NCBI GenBank assembly: GCA_015057005.1
Contig: SVFF01000001.1
Location: 124,001 to 188,000, forward strand
Source of the DNA: Lachnospiraceae bacterium
GTDB taxonomy: Bacteria; Bacillota; Clostridia; Lachnospirales; Lachnospiraceae
Direction of reading: 5' to 3'
DNA length: 64,000 nucleotides
The translations under genes were made by a program, and so were the position numbers. Below are positions 62,925-64,000 of this stretch, piece after piece. The notes below the pieces were generated by a model. That model did not search any database, was not told the origin of the DNA, and saw only the letters and a program-made list of their open reading frames with translations. Numbering within the stretch: the first letter of the stretch is position 1; every line of letters begins with the position of its first letter.

Positions 62925-64000
62925 TTACATTTCCTCTGCTGTCATTTGGTCATAACTTACCAACACCACATTCCCCATCTCTGTTGCCTTATCCACACAA
63001 CCTTTCGTAAATCCGGTCTTTGCAAACAAATAGTAATACTTATTGGGATAATGGAAGATTTCACTCTTTTCAATCAATCCTTCCAATATACCCAAATCCA
63101 CTTTTTCATTAGTCCACTTACACTCACCGAACAAAGCGGTCTTTTTGTCAGCAGTACCACAAATGTCAATTTCCACCTGTTGTTTGGTTTTGGGATTTGT
63201 CCCCCACCATCTTCCAATATCCGTAAAATCAACTACACACTTTCCCTTTAATAGAAGCGACCATAAATATTGCTTGCAGATATCCTCAAACACTCTGCCC
63301 ATATAATCGGATAAATGAGGTTCGATACGATTATATGCCAATTCTGTCGCTCCACGGGAAATTGCAGAAGCATTTTCCGGAACAAAACGATACCAAAAGC
63401 GGAACATATTATCCTCAAGAGAATAAATCGTTTTACGTGCAGAATCTTCACCGTAGGGTGTCTCTTTTTTTACAATCCCAAGTGAAACAAGATTCTTCAT
63501 ATAAGTAGCACATACGCTGGTATCTTCCCCCATCTTAGTTGCTATTTCAGACATTTTGGAATATCCGGCAGCAATTGCAGTAATAATCGCATTATAAATA
63601 GCAGGCTCTCGCACCTCCTGTTTCAACAAGTTCTGTGGTTCTTCATAAATAGCAGATGACGGATTGAGGAAAATATTTTTAATATTATCCTCTATGGACA
63701 GATTATCATTGATCTGCAGTAAATATTGCGGAGTACCTCCTACGATACCATATACATAGACTTTTTCTTCCCTTGATAATCTCGAAAAATATTTACAAAC
63801 ATCCTCAAACTCAAATGGTTGCACCTTAAATTGTGCTGTTCTGCGCCCATATAAGGGTGCTTTGTAAGATAACACCTGATCTTCCATATAAGACACGGAA
63901 GATCCACACAGAATCAGAAACAATTTTGAATTGTCTTTATATCTGTCAAGCAAAAGCTGGAAGGTAGACGCAAGGCTTTTTGATGCCCTTGCCACATAAG
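62925..64000 (-). CDS. AAA-type ATPase with DUF234-type nuclease-like C-terminus (partial, N-terminus off the right edge)
   Basis: The frame is open to the right edge, so the N-terminal part with Walker A is off the window. What remains begins PYVARASKSLASTFQLLLD, then FLILCGSSVSYMEDQVL and the conserved PLYGRRTAQFKVQPFEF. A winged-helix segment (AGYSKMSEIATKMGEDTSVC) and a C-terminal DUF234-like domain follow, with DICGTADKKTALFGECKWTN (a possible restriction-enzyme-like D...ExK core). Such archaeal-type ATPases are common in Clostridia; their role is unclear. It is richer in A and T than neighbours, which fits transfer. Confidence 0.85.
   Translation of the reverse strand, partial: YVARASKSLASTFQLLLDRYKDNSKLFLILCGSSVSYMEDQVLSYKAPLYGRRTAQFKVQPFEFEDVCKYFSRLSREEKVYVYGIVGGTPQYLLQINDNLSIEDNIKNIFLNPSSAIYEEPQNLLKQEVREPAIYNAIITAIAAGYSKMSEIATKMGEDTSVCATYMKNLVSLGIVKKETPYGEDSARKTIYSLEDNMFRFWYRFVPENASAISRGATELAYNRIEPHLSDYMGRVFEDICKQYLWSLLLKGKCVVDFTDIGRWWGTNPKTKQQVEIDICGTADKKTALFGECKWTNEKVDLGILEGLIEKSEIFHYPNKYYYLFAKTGFTKGCVDKATEMGNVVLVSYDQMTAEEM

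Noticed and set aside
63995..64000. Start codon of the right-edge ATPase at the GTG near 63995
   Set aside because: The frame is open past the edge, and the preceding codon fits the conserved PY of the family (PYVARASKS). Walker A is not yet seen, so the gene is treated as cut by the window.

Overview
The window looks like chromosome from a spore-forming, anaerobic gut-type Clostridia, most like Lachnospiraceae. The reasons are a spoVAD sporulation gene at the left edge, a long-form PPi-dependent phosphofructokinase, a flavodiiron protein, long-form HPF, AzlCD, YitT and TraX-family genes, and a dense set of cytoplasmic glycoside hydrolases with Firmicutes-type ABC transporters. No rRNA, tRNA, CRISPR array, transposase or prophage gene was recognised. 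Most genes lie on the minus strand throughout.

Layout. 1-907: spoVAD (partial), divergent from a membrane-bound XRE regulator. 1830-12230: a galactoside/glucoside locus read leftwards (GH36 alpha-galactosidase, a second GH36-like enzyme, mutarotase-like protein, DMT permease, deoC, GH3 beta-glucosidase), with a divergent AraC regulator. 12.6-14.7 kb: SH3 membrane protein and trpS. 14.9-19.2 kb: an AraC regulator, two tandem cytoplasmic Asp-box (sialidase-fold) proteins and a YhcH/NanQ-like protein. 19.7-23.4 kb: a heterodimeric ABC exporter. 23.5-29.1 kb: MalY-type lyase/aminotransferase, two TraX-family membrane proteins, YkgJ, YbaK and YitT. A 520-base imperfect palindrome fills the space between the convergent yitT and second traX-like genes.

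29.1-35.8 kb: a maltodextrin system (solute-binding lipoprotein, two permeases, secreted GH13 lipoprotein) with a divergent LacI regulator. Both promoters carry the same repeated TCGAAA motif just downstream of the -10. 35.8-40.6 kb: M23 peptidase, hpf, a 676-base gene-free region with tandem DnaA boxes, NlpC/P60 hydrolase and trxB. 40.9-50.9 kb: SDR oxidoreductase, TPR-DUF4037 protein, oligopeptide ABC operon, small Cys-containing ORF, amidase lipoprotein. 51.2-54.8 kb: AzlCD and an amino-acid ABC operon whose solute-binding lipoprotein appears circularly permuted, with the second half of the usual fold placed first. 55.1-64 kb: flavodiiron protein, GH38 alpha-mannosidase with a sugar isomerase/epimerase, a lipoprotein of unknown function, pfp, and an ATPase cut by the right edge.

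Taken together the genes describe a saccharolytic cell. It brings in maltodextrin and peptides by ABC transport, cleaves alpha-galactosides, beta-glucosides and mannosides in the cytoplasm and feeds PPi-dependent glycolysis. The observations most worth follow-up are the permuted solute-binding protein, the long palindrome and the DnaA-box cluster away from any visible dnaA.
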